Assembly: GCA_049515135.1 (NCBI GenBank)
Contig: JBEKUJ010000010.1
Span: 62,001-126,000 of the forward strand
Source: Fen-1364 sp049515135
GTDB lineage: Bacteria; Spirochaetota; Spirochaetia; SZUA-6; Fen-1364
DNA: 64,000 nt
Reading direction: 5' to 3'
In this document: positions 1-7,937 of the stretch, piece after piece
Layout of the letters: each line of letters opens with the position of its first letter
Numbering within the stretch: position 1 is the stretch's first letter
Translations under genes and position numbers: made by a program
The notes under the pieces: generated by a model
Database searches by the model: none
The model's input: the letters and a program-made list of their open reading frames with translations, nothing else
Told to the model about the DNA's origin: nothing

Positions 1-1820
1 CCGAGAGACGTGGAGACGGGGCAGTTGACCCCCCTTTTCAGCATGGCGGACAGCATCCGGCCTTGCTCGCTGGATACTCCCGGCAACCCTTGTTCTGCCG
101 AAGCCCCGAGGATTGCGAAAGCAATCCTTGCGGGATGCAGCACCGCCGCTTCCCCCCCGGGAAGCGCAAAGGGAGCGAAGCTTCCGAGCCTTGCAAAGCC
201 CCTCCGTGTGGCGTGGAGGAACTCTCCGCCCCAGATGGTTCCGTCCGTGCCGTAGCCGGTGCCGTCGAAGGAAAGGGCCAGAGTCTCCTCCAGGCCGTGC
301 TCTGCCATGACCGACAGGGCGTGCGCGAAGTGATGCTGCACGGCAACCCCGCGCACTGGCCGCCCGCCTGCCAGCTCGGACGGACGATCTCCAAGGGCCC
401 AGGCGCTGGAGCGATACAGAGGGTGCATGTCGCGCACAATGAGGTCCGGCGCAGTGCCGTACAGGGTGAGGGTCTGCTCGATTGCAGAATCGAACTGGGC
501 GAGCGTCTCCTGATCATCGAGGTCGCCGTTGAAAGGGCACACATGGACATCGCGGCCCCTGGCCAGGGAAGGGGCGCTCTTCAAGTCTCCGCCGAGACCC
601 AGCACCACTCCCTTCACATCCGCCTGAAGCCTGAGGAGGCGCGGCACGTAACCGCGCGACCTGCGAAGGAGAAACACGCCGGACGACTTGCCGGCCCTGA
701 CCACCGAGTCGTCTGTCCGATAGACAATTGCGCGGTTATTGAAGAGGAGCAAATCCGCGACGTCGGCGAGCTTGCGCAGGGCCTCCTGCGGGTCAGTGAT
801 GATGGGCTCGCTTGCCCTGTTGCCGGAGGTCATGACCAGGTGCCGGTAGGGAACGGGATGCGCGGGGTGAAGGAACAGCAGCGCGTGCAGAGGCGTGTAG
901 GGCAGCATGACGCCGAGCGTCTCCGTCTCGGAAGCCCTTGAAAGCCAGGCGGGAGTGTCGGCCCTGCGGGGGGCGATGACAATGGGACTTTCGGCGCTGC
1001 AGAGCAGCTCCCTGTCCCGGGGCTCGAGGACGCAGAGAGCCTCAGCTTCCTGCAGGTCGCGCGCCATCAGCGCGAAAGGCTTGTGCTCTCTCTCCTTTGC
1101 GCGGCGCAGCCGATCCATCGCGCGCCCCTGGGAGGGGTCCGCCGCAAGATGGAAGCCGCCGATGCCCTGCAGGGCCACGATCCTGCCTTGGGAGAGCGCG
1201 CTGATGGCGCGCTGGATCGCATCCCCCTCCAGCAGGGCGCCGGATGCATCCGTGCAGGAAAGGCGCGGGCCGCATGCGGGGCACGAGTTGGTCTGGGAAT
1301 GGAACCTCCTGTCAGCCGGGTCTGAGAACTCCCGCGCGCATGCGGGGCATTGCTCGAAAGGCCGCATGGAGGTGTTTTCCCTGTCGAACGGGGTCCTTTC
1401 CACAATAGAGTACCGCGGGCCGCACTGCGTGCAGGTGATGAACGGATAGAGGTAGCGCCTGTTGCCAGGATCGAGGAGCTCATGCGCGCACTCCGGGCAC
1501 AGGGGAAGGTCCGGCGGGATGGGCGGAAAAGCGAACCTGTCCGCCTGGCTCGCACGGATGACAAACGTGCCTCCGTCCATCTCCTGCGTGACCTCGCTTT
1601 CCGTGACTCCCTCCAGGCGGGCTGCCGGAGGAAGCGCAGCGCGAAGGTGGGCAAGGAACGATCCCACGCCGCGCTCTTCCCCCTGAACCTCGGCTATCAC
1701 CTCGGAGCGTCGGTTCTGGACAAATCCGCTCAGCCCCAGGCCGGTTGCAACGCGAAACACGGTAGGACGGAAGCCGACACCCTGGACTGTACCCTTGAAG
1801 ACGAATCTCCTGCGCAGCAC
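1..1820 (-). CDS. hypF: carbamoyltransferase HypF, partial (C-terminus off the left edge)
   Basis: HypF makes the thiocarbamate that becomes the CN ligands of the [NiFe] hydrogenase active site. About 606 codons are open on the minus strand and run off the left edge, so roughly the last 150 residues of a normal ~750-residue protein are missing. Visible in order: an N-terminal acylphosphatase domain (GTVQGVGFRPTVF), a zinc-finger region with CPEC, CTQCGPRYS, CPAC and CPACGPR pairs, a YrdC-like domain (VALQGIGGFHLAAD, MTSGNRASEPI) and a Kae1-like domain (FDGTGYGTDGTIWGGE). No in-frame ATG exists near the start. GTG at 1820 puts ten residues before the acylphosphatase motif as in the family; GTG at 1856 is the alternative. 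It is divergent from the upp-like gene and close to the hydrogenase operon it would serve. Confidence 0.93.
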   Translation of the reverse strand, partial: MLRRRFVFKGTVQGVGFRPTVFRVATGLGLSGFVQNRRSEVIAEVQGEERGVGSFLAHLRAALPPAARLEGVTESEVTQEMDGGTFVIRASQADRFAFPPIPPDLPLCPECAHELLDPGNRRYLYPFITCTQCGPRYSIVERTPFDRENTSMRPFEQCPACAREFSDPADRRFHSQTNSCPACGPRLSCTDASGALLEGDAIQRAISALSQGRIVALQGIGGFHLAADPSQGRAMDRLRRAKEREHKPFALMARDLQEAEALCVLEPRDRELLCSAESPIVIAPRRADTPAWLSRASETETLGVMLPYTPLHALLFLHPAHPVPYRHLVMTSGNRASEPIITDPQEALRKLADVADLLLFNNRAIVYRTDDSVVRAGKSSGVFLLRRSRGYVPRLLRLQADVKGVVLGLGGDLKSAPSLARGRDVHVCPFNGDLDDQETLAQFDSAIEQTLTLYGTAPDLIVRDMHPLYRSSAWALGDRPSELAGGRPVRGVAVQHHFAHALSVMAEHGLEETLALSFDGTGYGTDGTIWGGEFLHATRRGFARLGSFAPFALPGGEAAVLHPARIAFAILGASAEQGLPGVSSEQGRMLSAMLKRGVNCPVSTSL

Positions 1821-1895
1821 GGTGAAAGGATACCGGGAAGAGCTTGCATTGACCACTGACGCCAGCGCGTGTACTGTGTCCCGCGGGAGGCTGCC

Positions 1896-2960
1896 ATGGC
1901 GAAAGTGATTCTCAAGGCGCAGGACCTGGACGGTTACCTGACCAGCGCGGACAAGGCGACAATTCAGGACATGAACGGGCGGTTCGACAAGGTGCTCCAG
2001 CGTTTTGCCGTGCTGTCAGATGAGGGGCGGGAGAGGGAAAAGGGGCGGGCCACGGAGGAGCTCATCGGGCTGTACAATGAGCTGGGCCATGCGATGCGAG
2101 AGATCGTCGCCAAGGAGCCCAGGATCCACGTGTATTCCTTCGAGACTCCCCGTGAAGTGCATGGAGAAGTTTCCCGGCTCATAGCAAAGCTGCGCGACAC
2201 CCGAACCGAACATCCCGAGTTCCTCTATTATACGCAGAGGGCATATGAGCTGCTCTTCAACTTCGCCTTCGGCTCCGCCGCGGACAGGAAGAAGAATCAC
2301 ATCGTGGTGAAGACGCCGGTCACCCTCCCCATCCAGAACTACGCCGTCCACAAGATACCGGACGTGGATGAGCGGATCGAGAACTCAGTGATGTGCGTGA
2401 TGCTTCGGGGGGCTCTCCTCCCGGCCATGATCATGTCCAAGGAGATCCAGGAGTACTCATCCCACGGGTACGTCACACCGTTCGCGCTTTTCAAGATCTC
2501 GCGGGACGACACCAAAGTGGAGAGCAACATGGAGTACGTCCTGAACCTCGACCTCTCCTATTTCGACCCGGCTTCCCTTGACGGCAAGGACCTGTTCTTT
2601 GCCGACCCCATGAATGCCACGGGGGGCAGCCTCGTTACGGTCGTGAAATACCTCCTGGAGCACGGCGTGAAGCCGCGCTCAATCAAGTTCTTCAACGTCA
2701 TCTCCGTCCTCAAGGGAGCCTTGAGGATAGTCAGGGCCCTGGAGACGGCGGAAATCTATACTCTATGGATGGATCCCGTTCTCAACACCAAGGCGTACAT
2801 CCTGCCCGGGCTCGGAGACGCCGGGGACCGCATAAATGGGTACGACGAGGGAGAAAGACCGCGGAACATCATCCAGCTCATCGCGGACTACGGCACGACG
2901 ATTGTCTCCCTGTACCGCGAGCAGGTAAGGAAGATCGAGCAGACCGTGCTTGGGGGGTAG
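1896..2960 (+). CDS. upp: uracil phosphoribosyltransferase-like protein with long N-terminal extension
   Basis: Likely converts uracil and PRPP to UMP (pyrimidine salvage) in the cytoplasm. The C-terminal ~220 of 354 residues carry UPRTase hallmarks: the PRPP loop DPMNATGGS at residues 237-245, then FFNVISV and ILPGLGDAGDRINGY near the C-terminus. Bacterial Upp is about 208 residues, so the first ~130 residues, charged and probably helical, are an unexplained extension. The ATG at 1896 is chosen because GGAGG lies five bases upstream; an upstream in-frame start at 1869 lacks this. The gene stands alone between hypF (divergent) and the response regulator (convergent). Whether it is still a uracil-specific enzyme or a regulatory paralogue cannot be told from sequence. 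Confidence 0.8.
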   Translation: MAKVILKAQDLDGYLTSADKATIQDMNGRFDKVLQRFAVLSDEGREREKGRATEELIGLYNELGHAMREIVAKEPRIHVYSFETPREVHGEVSRLIAKLRDTRTEHPEFLYYTQRAYELLFNFAFGSAADRKKNHIVVKTPVTLPIQNYAVHKIPDVDERIENSVMCVMLRGALLPAMIMSKEIQEYSSHGYVTPFALFKISRDDTKVESNMEYVLNLDLSYFDPASLDGKDLFFADPMNATGGSLVTVVKYLLEHGVKPRSIKFFNVISVLKGALRIVRALETAEIYTLWMDPVLNTKAYILPGLGDAGDRINGYDEGERPRNIIQLIADYGTTIVSLYREQVRKIEQTVLGG

Positions 2961-2992
2961 GGAACGGAACCTGCGCGTCGGTGAGACCCGGT

Positions 2993-3376
2993 TCAGCCTC
3001 CCAGGTTCTCCCGCACCTTGTCCACCAGGGTGCGCGGGTCCACCGGTTTCTCCAGGAACTCGTTCACCGGCAGGAAGTCCTCATCTTTCCTGCGGTCGAA
3101 AGAGAAGCCGGTGCGCGCGCCCACGCTTGTGACCATGACAATGGGGATGCAGGAGAGCTGGGGGTCCTGCTTCATGGTGTAGGTGACCTGGAAGCCCTCG
3201 TCGTCTGTATTCATCATCACGTCCAGGATCATGAGGTCGGGCTTGAGCGATTTCGCCTTTGTGATTGCCTCTGCCCCATTTGTGGCCCAGTCCACCCCGT
3301 ACCCCTCCGCCTCCAGGACGATCTTCATGGATTCGAACACATCCCTGTCGTCATCGACGATGAGTATCTTCTTCAT
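2993..3376 (-). CDS. single-domain response regulator (receiver only)
   Basis: A 127-residue CheY-like receiver with no output domain. The acidic pocket is VDDD at residues 7-10, the phospho-acceptor is D52 in MILDVMM, the switch threonine lies in VMVTS and the lysine in EKPVDP. It is the last gene of the hydrogenase operon: its start overlaps the protease stop by four bases, so it is probably translationally coupled. This position suggests it passes a signal concerning hydrogen or redox state to a partner that is not in the window; that is inference. The sensor kinase is not visible. Confidence 0.9.
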   Translation of the reverse strand: MKKILIVDDDRDVFESMKIVLEAEGYGVDWATNGAEAITKAKSLKPDLMILDVMMNTDDEGFQVTYTMKQDPQLSCIPIVMVTSVGARTGFSFDRRKDEDFLPVNEFLEKPVDPRTLVDKVRENLGG

Positions 3377-3870
3377 GGCAGCAGTCCAACCTCCTCTTTG
3401 ATCCTTGCCCGTATCTGCGGCAGCCGGGCCTGCAGCGGCCGCGAAAGCCCGCGGCCGTCTCCCATGTCTTTGCCTTCGATCCCCATGATCCGCACCCGTT
3501 CCGCGCAGCCCAGGCTGCTGACCAGGTGGAGCGCTTCCGCGAGGTCCGCATCATGAGGAGCGAGGCCGTCTCCGCGCGCTGACAGCTCAACCTCCGCGGG
3601 GGTGAACATCCGATATTCTCCTGCGGCAAGGCCCATGTGCGCTGCATCCACCAGGATGACCCAGCGGCCGTCAGCCGCATGCGCGGCGGCAAGAAGACTG
3701 TCGGCACCGGCCGCAACCACGGCAAGCTCTCTGTCCGTGTCAGGCACCCAGGCGCCGCTGTCCAGCTCTTCCTTGAGCGCCTCAGCGATGATCACGCCCA
3801 CGCCGTCGTCCTTCCTGTCTACGTTGCCGAGCCCAATGACGCTGGCGGGCCGTGCCTTCGTGATGATCAT
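3373..3870 (-). CDS. [NiFe] hydrogenase maturation protease (HyaD/HycI family, M52)
   Basis: This endopeptidase removes the C-terminal peptide of the hydrogenase large subunit after nickel insertion. The 165-residue protein has the family motif GLGNVDRKDDGVG near residues 13-25 and the second conserved region VILVDAAHMGL, whose acidic residues and histidine help bind nickel. The predicted substrate is the adjacent HydA, which still carries an eight-residue tail after DPCISCSVH. It overlaps hydA by four bases upstream and the response regulator by four bases downstream, so it belongs to the same operon. Confidence 0.92.
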   Translation of the reverse strand: MIITKARPASVIGLGNVDRKDDGVGVIIAEALKEELDSGAWVPDTDRELAVVAAGADSLLAAAHAADGRWVILVDAAHMGLAAGEYRMFTPAEVELSARGDGLAPHDADLAEALHLVSSLGCAERVRIMGIEGKDMGDGRGLSRPLQARLPQIRARIKEEVGLLP

Positions 3871-5183
3871 TTTCGGAACTCCACGTCCAGGAAATGGACC
3901 GAGCAGGAGATGCAGGGGTCATAGGCGCGAACCAGCATTTCCAGCGTGAGCGTCATCTGCTCCTGCGACATCCCCTTGTCGATCATCCACGGAACAAGCT
4001 CCTTCATATCGTCGTCGATGGACTGGGTGTTCTGCGTGGTCGGGATGATGCAGTTGGCCTTCACCACCTGGCCCCGATTGTCGTACGTGTAGTCGTGGAA
4101 CAGAATTCCGCGCGGCACCTCGGTGGCTTCCGCGCCGCGTCCTTCCCGCAGCTTCTCCGGCGTGACCGGCTTTTCGTCCTTGATACCGCCCGCCAGGAGC
4201 TGGTCCAGGATCTTCAGGGATTCCTCAACAACGTGGACAGTCTCCACCAGCTGCGCCGCAGTGTTGAGGAAGGGATTCTTCACGATGGGCTTGAGTCCCA
4301 GCTGATCTGCGACGCTGCGGGCCAGGGGGTTGAGCAGGTCGAAGTTGTTGTTCAACCTTCCCAGGGCCCCGACGAAATACGAAGAGCGCGCATGGCGGCA
4401 GTGCTTGGCCGTGGAGTGGGGGACGATGAACTCATTGGTCACGGAGAGATAGTCATCAACGGGCGCCAGGCCGGTATCCGTGGAGGCGATCTTTCCGTCA
4501 TAGAACGCGTATTCCCCGGTGTCGCGGAGCCCGACATATTCGGTTTCCCGCTCGAACGCGGGGAACTTACCCGCCAGGGTCTTGAGCAGCTCCAGGGATG
4601 CCTTGGCGTCCGGCACCATCTGGTTGGCCAGCATGTCTCGAATCCATTTCAGGTCTGCCGGCGATGGCAGCTTCGTGAAGCCGCCCGGCACAAGTCTGTT
4701 GGGATGAATGGTCCGGCCGCCCAGTCTATCGCAGATGTCGTTGGAGAGCTTCTTCATGCGGAGGGCCATCTTGACCACGTCCGGGTGGCTTGCCGCCAGC
4801 GGGACCACTGAGGGGACCCCCAGAAGGTCCGGCGCTGCAAGGAAGAAGATGTGCAGGACATGGCTCTGCATGGTGGCGCCGTAGGTGAGAAGCTTCCTCA
4901 ACAGCACGGTCTGTTCGCTCACCGGAATCCCCAGCGCCTTCTCCGTCGCTTTCAGCGAGGTCATCTGGTGTCCAACCGAGCAGATGCCGCAGATCCGCGA
5001 TGTGATCAGGGCGATGTCCATGTAGGAGAACCCCTTGATCATCGCCTCGAAGTATCGCGGGGGCTCCACCACCTCCAGGTGGGAGGTGATCAGCTTGCCC
5101 TCCCGCATGTCGATGACAATGTTGCCGTGGCCCTCCACGCGTGTCACGTAGGGGACTTCGATCTTCATCGTGAGGTTACTCAT
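3867..5183 (-). CDS. hydA: group 3b [NiFe] hydrogenase large (alpha) subunit
   Basis: Catalytic subunit of a soluble bidirectional, NAD(P)-linked [NiFe] hydrogenase (sulfhydrogenase alpha type). The 438 residues contain the L1 motif RICGIC with nickel ligands C65 and C68 and the L2 motif DPCISC with C424 and C427. H430 marks the expected cleavage site; the last eight residues would be removed by the downstream protease. The N-terminal VTRVEGHG motif is typical of large subunits. The order beta-gamma-delta-alpha in this operon matches the Pyrococcus hydBGDA operon, which supports group 3b over 3c or 3d. It overlaps the small subunit gene by eight bases. Confidence 0.95.
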   Translation of the reverse strand: MSNLTMKIEVPYVTRVEGHGNIVIDMREGKLITSHLEVVEPPRYFEAMIKGFSYMDIALITSRICGICSVGHQMTSLKATEKALGIPVSEQTVLLRKLLTYGATMQSHVLHIFFLAAPDLLGVPSVVPLAASHPDVVKMALRMKKLSNDICDRLGGRTIHPNRLVPGGFTKLPSPADLKWIRDMLANQMVPDAKASLELLKTLAGKFPAFERETEYVGLRDTGEYAFYDGKIASTDTGLAPVDDYLSVTNEFIVPHSTAKHCRHARSSYFVGALGRLNNNFDLLNPLARSVADQLGLKPIVKNPFLNTAAQLVETVHVVEESLKILDQLLAGGIKDEKPVTPEKLREGRGAEATEVPRGILFHDYTYDNRGQVVKANCIIPTTQNTQSIDDDMKELVPWMIDKGMSQEQMTLTLEMLVRAYDPCISCSVHFLDVEFRK

Positions 5184-5931
5184 CCAGTTTCTCCTCCAGC
5201 GTGACGTAGTTGGAGTTGAACATGTAGAATTTGTTCCTGATCTGATGCATGGACAGCTTGTACTTCTCCATCACGTCGCGGGCGGCGTTCTTGTTCAGGT
5301 CAGGAACCAACCCCCTGCACCCGAAGCAGTAATGGCCGTTGGAAGGGCACGCGGCATTGCAGCCCGCGCGAGTCACCGGTCCCATGCAGACGGTCCCGTA
5401 ATCATAGAGACACTCGTTCTCCCGCGCTTTGCACTCAACGCAGACCGCGTGCTCGGGGATGTGAGGCTTTTTTCCCGTCAGGATGGCGGAGAGCACGCGC
5501 TTGAACTCCTGGTTGTCCATGGGGCATCCCGGCACGAAATAGTCCACCTTGACCACGTCCGACATGGCCTGGGCCTTGATGGACGGGAAAAGGTACTTGT
5601 CGGCGCCGTAGACTTCCTGCTTCACCGCATCGATATCCATCCGGTTTCGGATGGCATTGATGCCGCCGATGTGCGCGCATGCCCCAAGGGCAACCAGGAT
5701 CTTGGCCTGCCGGCGGATCTTGTGAATCCTTTCCACGCAGTGGGGAGTGCTGATGGATCCCTCGACAAAGGCAATCTCGTAGTCGTCCCGCCGGTCGGAG
5801 ATGGCCTCCCGGAAGTTTACCAGTTCCACGAGGCCGAGGATGTCCAGGATGTCATCTTCCAGGTTCAACTTGGAAAGCTGGCATCCCTCGCAGGAGGTGA
5901 AATCGAAAAAGGCCACCTTGGGCTTGCTCAT
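5176..5931 (-). CDS. hydD: group 3b [NiFe] hydrogenase small (delta) subunit
   Basis: Electron-transfer small subunit that pairs with HydA and carries iron-sulfur clusters. The 251-residue protein starts with the proximal-cluster motif TSCEGCQLS (C14, C17), followed by GACAHIGG and PGCPMD. A cysteine-rich C-terminal third (CVECKARENECLY, GCNAACPSNGHYCFGCRG) binds further 4Fe-4S clusters. The ATG at 5931 is chosen because it overlaps the hydG stop as ATGA; the open frame extends upstream but that part lies inside hydG. There is no Tat signal, so the enzyme is cytoplasmic. Confidence 0.94.
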   Translation of the reverse strand: MSKPKVAFFDFTSCEGCQLSKLNLEDDILDILGLVELVNFREAISDRRDDYEIAFVEGSISTPHCVERIHKIRRQAKILVALGACAHIGGINAIRNRMDIDAVKQEVYGADKYLFPSIKAQAMSDVVKVDYFVPGCPMDNQEFKRVLSAILTGKKPHIPEHAVCVECKARENECLYDYGTVCMGPVTRAGCNAACPSNGHYCFGCRGLVPDLNKNAARDVMEKYKLSMHQIRNKFYMFNSNYVTLEEKLDE

Positions 5932-6791
5932 TGGATGGCCTCCTTCAGGTCCTTGATCTTGCCGTAGTTGAACACGGGGCCTTCCTGGCAGACGTAGACG
6001 TTGTTGATCTGGCAATGCCCGCACTTGCCGACTCCGCATTTCATCTTGCGTTCCAGAGACACGTAGATCTGTTCGTCGCGCAGGCCCTTTGAGCGCAGGG
6101 CGAGGATTGCAAACTTGTACATCACCGGAGGGCCGCAAATGGCGGCAACGGTGTTGGGGACATCGAGCTTCAAGTCGGGGATCAGCGTGGTGATGACCCC
6201 GACATGGCCCTTCCATTCCGGGGCGGCCCGGTCCACGGTCACGTGGTATTCCAGGCTCCTGCTTTTTTCCCACGATGCGCGCTCTTCGTTGAAAATGAAC
6301 TCGGCTGGGCTCCTGGTCCCGTACAGAACAATGACGCGGCCGAAGTCTCCGCGTCTTCCCGGATGGATCATCGTGTTGATGACCGAACGCAGCGGAGGAA
6401 GGCCGATCCCTCCTGCCACGAAGATGACGTCTTTTCCCAGGAACTGCTCGACATCAAAGCCTTTTCCGAACGGCCCCCGGATCCCTATCCTGTCTCCGGC
6501 CTTCAGCGTGTGCAGCGCCGAGGTGAGGTTCCCCACGTCGCGCACCACCAGCTCGAAGGTCCCTTTTGCCAGGGGAGAGGAGGAGACGGAGATCGGAGCC
6601 TCCCCGATTCCCAGGAGGGAGACCTGGACAAATTGCCCGGGCTGGTGGCCCAGGTCCCGACCGCCGGGAAGCCGCACCTCGAAGAGCCTCTCGAGGGCGG
6701 ACATTTTCTCAACGCGCACCAGTTCGGCGATCTCGGGAACGTAGATATTCTTCGAAGCCTCGGGCTTTGCCGCGACACTCGTTGCTGGCAT
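5928..6791 (-). CDS. hydG: group 3b hydrogenase gamma subunit (FAD/NAD(P)H-binding, ferredoxin reductase-like)
   Basis: Diaphorase subunit that moves electrons between NAD(P)H and the hydrogenase clusters. The 287-residue protein has a flavin-binding beta-barrel (PGQFVQVS, PISVSSSP), an NAD(P)-binding fold (FVAGGIGLPPLRSV, VLYGTRSP, AICGPPVMYK) and a C-terminal 2Fe-2S motif (KCGVGKCGHCQ, then a fourth cysteine in YVCQEG). The start at 6791 follows an AGGAGG ribosome binding site; an upstream in-frame ATG at 6863 lies inside hydB and is less likely. The gene is the second of the hydBGDA operon. This gamma subunit must not be confused with HydG of [FeFe] maturation. Confidence 0.93.
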   Translation of the reverse strand: MPATSVAAKPEASKNIYVPEIAELVRVEKMSALERLFEVRLPGGRDLGHQPGQFVQVSLLGIGEAPISVSSSPLAKGTFELVVRDVGNLTSALHTLKAGDRIGIRGPFGKGFDVEQFLGKDVIFVAGGIGLPPLRSVINTMIHPGRRGDFGRVIVLYGTRSPAEFIFNEERASWEKSRSLEYHVTVDRAAPEWKGHVGVITTLIPDLKLDVPNTVAAICGPPVMYKFAILALRSKGLRDEQIYVSLERKMKCGVGKCGHCQINNVYVCQEGPVFNYGKIKDLKEAIQ

Positions 6792-6802
6792 TCCACAACC
6801 TC

Positions 6803-7792
6803 CTACAGAAGGGCGTTCATCACGTCGACGATGTTGATATCCGCCGTGCACTGACGGACGCATCTTCCGCAGCCCACACAGAACGGCTGCCCTCTTCCGT
6901 CAGTGATGTAGGCGAACTTGCGGGACATTCGATGCCGAACCCTGTCATGGCGCTTGTCCCGAAACGACTCGCCGCCGGCCACCGTCGTAAAGTCCAGGAA
7001 CTGGCAGGAATCCCACTCGCGAATGCGCGATCCCGCCTCCGTTCCGAGCACCACCTGGTCATCCACATCGAAGCAGTAGCAGGTGGGGCAGCTGATGTTG
7101 CATGTTCCGCAGGAATGGCACTTGCGGGCCGTTTCCTTCCACACGGCGTGGTTGTACGCGCCGTGGAAGATCTCGCGGATGCCTGCCACGGACTGCTTGA
7201 GCTTGTTCTTGAAGTGCACCACCGGGTCCCCCGGACAGTCGCAGTCCACCAGCGTTTCCTTGATGGCAGCCACGATGGCTTTCCCCTGATCCGTGAGGGC
7301 CTCAACGCGGTAGTGATCATCGAAACGGGTCAGGAACACGTCGAAGCCGTCCTTCATCCGGGTGGGAATGCCCACTGAGTCCGCGAAATGGCAGGCATCG
7401 GGCTCATAGGTCACCCCGACGAAAATCGAGTTGCGCCTGCGCTCCGCCCAAGTTTCATCCCGGACTCCGGTGGCGAATGCATAGTCGAGTCGGAAAATGC
7501 CTTGCAGCTCGTAGTTGTGGATCCCGAAGAACAGCGTCGGCGTGTTCTGCGCGGCAGGCGCTGAAACAGTCTGGGTTTTCCTGTCGAAATTGAAGATCAC
7601 GTCCGACGGCGGAAGGAAGAACTTCTTGAGTGGCAGGATAGTAGTAGGGTAGTCGAGGGTCACCTGGGACGGATCGCTGATGCTGGCAAAAACAAAGCTC
7701 TTGCCCTTCGGTACCGCGGCTACAATCTTGTACTTTTTGCGCAGGAGATTGACTGCGTCGGAAACTTTTGCCCTGGGGATGGCCCGCTGCAT
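6803..7792 (-). CDS. hydB: group 3b hydrogenase beta subunit (4Fe-4S electron transfer)
   Basis: Iron-sulfur subunit of the soluble hydrogenase, first gene of the operon. The 329-residue protein has a variable N-terminal half without motifs, then two ferredoxin-like cluster motifs: CHSCGTCNISCPTCYC around residue 220 and CVGCGRCVRQC near the C-terminus. This layout matches the sulfhydrogenase beta subunit, which with the gamma subunit can reduce sulfur or polysulfide in some archaea; whether that activity exists here is unknown. A promoter and an FNR/CRP-like palindrome lie just upstream. Confidence 0.9.
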   Translation of the reverse strand: MQRAIPRAKVSDAVNLLRKKYKIVAAVPKGKSFVFASISDPSQVTLDYPTTILPLKKFFLPPSDVIFNFDRKTQTVSAPAAQNTPTLFFGIHNYELQGIFRLDYAFATGVRDETWAERRRNSIFVGVTYEPDACHFADSVGIPTRMKDGFDVFLTRFDDHYRVEALTDQGKAIVAAIKETLVDCDCPGDPVVHFKNKLKQSVAGIREIFHGAYNHAVWKETARKCHSCGTCNISCPTCYCFDVDDQVVLGTEAGSRIREWDSCQFLDFTTVAGGESFRDKRHDRVRHRMSRKFAYITDGRGQPFCVGCGRCVRQCTADINIVDVMNALL

Positions 7793-7828
7793 TGTTGCGC
7801 CTCCTGGGTCTTTGGTTGATCTGGACTT

Positions 7829-7857
7829 ATTTGACCATTTTTTAGCAATTTTGTCAA
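7829..7857 (-). promoter_or_regulatory. predicted sigma-70 promoter of the hydBGDA operon
   Basis: On the minus strand TTGACA (7857-7852) is followed after 17 bases by TCAAAT (7834-7829). The -35 is perfect and the -10 weak, as expected for a promoter that needs an activator. The predicted start of transcription is near 7822, about 30 bases before the hydB ATG. Confidence 0.6.
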
Positions 7858-7861
7858 GTAA

Positions 7862-7879
7862 TCGTGATAAAGATCACGA
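7862..7879. promoter_or_regulatory. perfect palindrome resembling an FNR/CRP-family site
   Basis: TCGTGAT-AAAG-ATCACGA is a perfect 7-bp inverted repeat with a 4-bp spacer. The inner TGAT-N4-ATCA matches FNR-type sites (TTGAT-N4-ATCAA). Its centre is about 48 bases upstream of the predicted hydB transcription start and about 63 bases upstream of the start predicted for the divergent membrane-protein gene. It could therefore act on either gene. The identity of the regulator is inference. Confidence 0.6.
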
Positions 7880-7898
7880 AATATCAATAGATAGTTGC

Positions 7899-7927
7899 TT
7901 GTTCTTTGTTTTCCCCTTTGATATTAT
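7899..7927 (+). promoter_or_regulatory. predicted sigma-70 promoter giving an almost leaderless mRNA
   Basis: TTGTTC (7899-7904), 17-bp spacer, TATTAT (7922-7927). Transcription would start near 7934, only about four bases before the ATG at 7938, leaving no room for a ribosome binding site. Confidence 0.5.
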
Positions 7928-7937
7928 CCGCGCAATC

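Noticed and set aside
63..941. 292-codon open frame on the plus strand opposite hypF
   Set aside because: It is antisense to clear HypF motifs, has no ribosome binding site and no recognisable domain.
3894..4811. 305-codon plus-strand frame opposite the hydrogenase large subunit
   Set aside because: Mirror frame of a GC-rich conserved gene; the composition is typical of a shadow and there is no domain.
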